64,000 bases of DNA from a virus: the IMG/VR virus record IMGVR_UViG_3300032240_000659, positions 1 through 64,000 of that record; one strand, 5' to 3'. Below are positions 62,696 to 64,000 of the stretch, in pieces; the stretch's first letter is position 1, and every line of letters starts with the position of its first letter. The notes under the pieces are model-generated. The model made no database searches and was not told the origin of the DNA. It worked only from the letters and a program-made list of their open reading frames with translations. Both the position numbers and the translations under genes were made by a program.

Positions 62696-63523
62696 ATGGC
62701 CAATAACCCACTACAAAAGTATTTTCGTCAACCAAAAATTTTTATTAACTTGCCTAGTCACGGCATTTATAATAAAGAAGGAACACTCAACGGAGAGCCA
62801 ACTAACATGCCAGTTTACGGTATGACTGGTATGGACGAAATTATTGTAAAGACTCCAGATGCATTGATGACCGGAGAAAGTACAGTTAAAGTTGTTGAAA
62901 GTTGCTGTCCTACTGTTGCAGATGCTTGGGGTTTAAGTGTTTTAGATACTGATGTTATATTTGCAGCCATTAGAATTGCTACCTACGGAAACATATTAAG
63001 CCTGTCAAATACCTGCACAAATTGCAAGACAGACAGTGATTATGACGCAGATTTAAATAAAATCATTGATCATTTTGCAGCCTGTAAGTACGATAACACT
63101 ATTATAGTTGACAATTTAACAATCAAAACACAGCCGTTAACCTACAAACAAAGCACAGATTTCAGTTTAAAAAACTACGAATTACAACAAAAGTTAGCAC
63201 AAATACAGCAGATGGAGGATACTCCAGAACGTCAGCATAATATTAATTTACTATGGCAAGAACTTGCAGAAAGTCAAAAAAATGTATTTTCACTAACAAT
63301 TGAAAGTGTAGAAGTAGACGGAACAGTGGTTACTGAACGCGGTTATATCACTGAATGGTTAGCAAATTGCGATAAAAAGATTGTAGATGCTATCAAAGAA
63401 CACATTGAATCTAACAAACAACAATGGACTATGCCAAGATTTCCAGTTAAATGTGATCACTGCGGGCACGAAACAGAGTTACTACTTGATCTAGACCAAA
63501 GTAATTTTTTCGAATTAGCCTAA
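62696..63523 (+). CDS. gp26: gp26-type baseplate hub/tail assembly protein
   Basis: 275 aa from the ATG at 62696 (CCGGAG site); an in-frame ATG at 62654 has no ribosome site and lies inside the promoter. Segments MANNPLQKYFRQPKIFINLP, MPVYGMTGMDEIIVKTPDAL and VVESCCPTVADAW match the gp26 family of T4-like phages. Two CxxC pairs, CTNC (107-110) and CDHC (253-256), probably bind one zinc. T4 gp26 (208 aa) is listed as a hub component or assembly factor. The end of the gene has a T TTT TTC slippery site and downstream hairpin, predicting a 349-aa frameshift form. Confidence 0.85.
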   Translation: MANNPLQKYFRQPKIFINLPSHGIYNKEGTLNGEPTNMPVYGMTGMDEIIVKTPDALMTGESTVKVVESCCPTVADAWGLSVLDTDVIFAAIRIATYGNILSLSNTCTNCKTDSDYDADLNKIIDHFAACKYDNTIIVDNLTIKTQPLTYKQSTDFSLKNYELQQKLAQIQQMEDTPERQHNINLLWQELAESQKNVFSLTIESVEVDGTVVTERGYITEWLANCDKKIVDAIKEHIESNKQQWTMPRFPVKCDHCGHETELLLDLDQSNFFELA

Positions 63524-63568
63524 TTAATACCCCGTTTGCTGAAATAGAAGCAAAGTTAGTTAGGCTAG
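63505..63568 (+). promoter_or_regulatory. Predicted -1 ribosomal frameshift signal
   Basis: Slippery heptamer T TTT TTC at 63505-63511 in the gp26 frame. Three bases later TTAGCCTAATTAAT (63515-63528) pairs with GTTAGTTAGGCTAG (63555-63568) in 14 consecutive pairs, three of them G-U, with a 26-base loop. The gp26 stop codon lies inside the stem. The -1 frame is open from 63505 to the stop at 63742. Confidence 0.7.
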
Positions 63569-63744
63569 ACCAAGAAGTTAAGCAGTTTAAAACAGAATTG
63601 TTTAGACTTGCTTGGTACATGAGGGGAGGTGTTACTATCAATGACCTCCTATATACCTATAGTTTTGAAGATAGGCAAGCTATCTATACTGTTGTTACTG
63701 AAAATATGGAAACAACAAAAGAAACCCAACTACCGTTTATTTAA
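63511..63744 (+). CDS. -1 frame extension of gp26 (tail chaperone GT-like)
   Basis: 77 codons in the -1 frame relative to gp26, read RISLINTPFAEIEAKLVRLD at the start. The remainder has FKTELFRLAWYMRGGVTIND and ends ETTKETQLPFI. The 'W.MRG..T..D' and 'ETTK..LPF' pattern is one I associate with a small protein after gp26 in aquatic T4-like phages. Its coding quality is clear, but the first ATG in frame is at 63619, in mid-domain, and no ribosome site precedes any early start. It is therefore most simply made as a gp26 fusion (349 aa). The stop overlaps the convergent gene by 8 bases. Confidence 0.7.
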   Translation, partial: RISLINTPFAEIEAKLVRLDQEVKQFKTELFRLAWYMRGGVTINDLLYTYSFEDRQAIYTVVTENMETTKETQLPFI

Positions 63745-63994
63745 AGTCTTTGAATAGAGGACGATCAAACTGAGACTGTTGACCGGTGTTGGCCGTTGAT
63801 CCAGTTCCAGTAGGGCCTTGGCTTGATGCGTCAATATCTTGTTGAGCAGTTGTAGCAGGATTTCCGCCCTGTCCTGCGTTATTTCCAGTACCTTGTTGTC
63901 CGTATCTTAGTTTATCGCTGAAAAATCCTAAAAGTGCATCTTCACCCCATGCACCTAAGTATCCAACAGCTTGTCCAAATATAGAACTTGCCAT
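63737..63994 (-). CDS. Small unknown protein at the window edge
   Basis: 85 aa from the ATG at 63994; the region upstream is cut off, so ribosome site and promoter cannot be judged. The N-terminus SSIFGQAVGYLGAWGEDALL is hydrophobic and could be an amphipathic helix. The rest is Gly/Gln/Asn-rich and flexible, ending FDRPLFKDFK. No family is recognised. Its 3' end overlaps the end of the gp26 frameshift extension. Confidence 0.65.
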   Translation of the reverse strand: MASSIFGQAVGYLGAWGEDALLGFFSDKLRYGQQGTGNNAGQGGNPATTAQQDIDASSQGPTGTGSTANTGQQSQFDRPLFKDFK

Positions 63995-64000
63995 AAAATT

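Noticed and set aside
63619-63744. Independent small gene from the ATG at 63619
   Set aside because: It would begin in the middle of the conserved-looking domain and lacks a Shine-Dalgarno sequence; a frameshift fusion explains the whole open frame.
1-64000. tRNA genes
   Set aside because: Intergenic gaps are short and none showed a cloverleaf or a T-loop GTTCRANYC pattern by eye; a covariance-model scan would be decisive.

Overview
The window is a stretch of a T4-like myovirus genome (tailed phage, Caudoviricetes). The evidence is a nearly complete T4-type virion gene set: terminase subunits gp16 and gp17, head completion nuclease gp4, tail tube gp19, sheath gp18, neck proteins gp13 and gp14, tail completion gp15, the head cluster gp20-gp21-gp22-gp23 with prohead core proteins, and a gp26-type protein. 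The DNA is AT-rich, and the style of many structural genes (long Thr/Ser/Gly/Asn-rich fibres) resembles T4-like phages of aquatic bacteria. The host cannot be named from this sequence. I saw no tRNA, CRISPR array, insertion sequence, reverse transcriptase or integrase.

Layout. 1-8.3 kb (- strand): a partial peptidoglycan-binding-like protein, a large unknown protein, gp17, two unknown proteins, gp16, gp4, a small conserved protein and a tail-tube-fold protein. 8.4-12.4 kb (-): gp19 and an enlarged gp18. 12.5-17.9 kb (mixed strands): an HNH-like zinc protein (+), dNMP kinase (-), gp13 (-), gp14, gp15, a Nudix hydrolase and a small zinc protein (+), and a small unknown (-). 17.9-54.3 kb (-): about 36 kb, more than half the window, of fibre, adhesin and appendage genes built from shuffled modules. 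These include LamG domains, a glycine-rich adhesin tip, PNGTG beta repeats, a YadA-like head, a beta-helix and a widely shared 'VGQ...ISGT' beta module. 54.4-62.6 kb (-): gp23, gp22, gp21, acidic prohead core protein, small core protein, portal gp20 and a tape-measure candidate. 62.7-63.7 kb (+): the gp26-type gene, whose 3' end carries a slippery T TTT TTC, a 14-bp downstream hairpin and a -1 frame extension. A small unknown (-) closes the window.

Regulation. Promoter-like octamers ending in TAAATA (T4 late type; one perfect TATAAATA) precede many virion genes. At eight genes without a usable Shine-Dalgarno sequence the octamer lies only 4-6 nt before the start codon, suggesting leaderless late mRNAs. 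Three terminators with UUCG loops each lie just ahead of a late promoter. The dNMP kinase instead has a sigma70-like promoter, fitting earlier expression.

The most notable candidate is the predicted -1 programmed frameshift at the end of the gp26-type gene, next to the tape-measure candidate. This is the position and logic of the lambda G/GT tail assembly chaperones.
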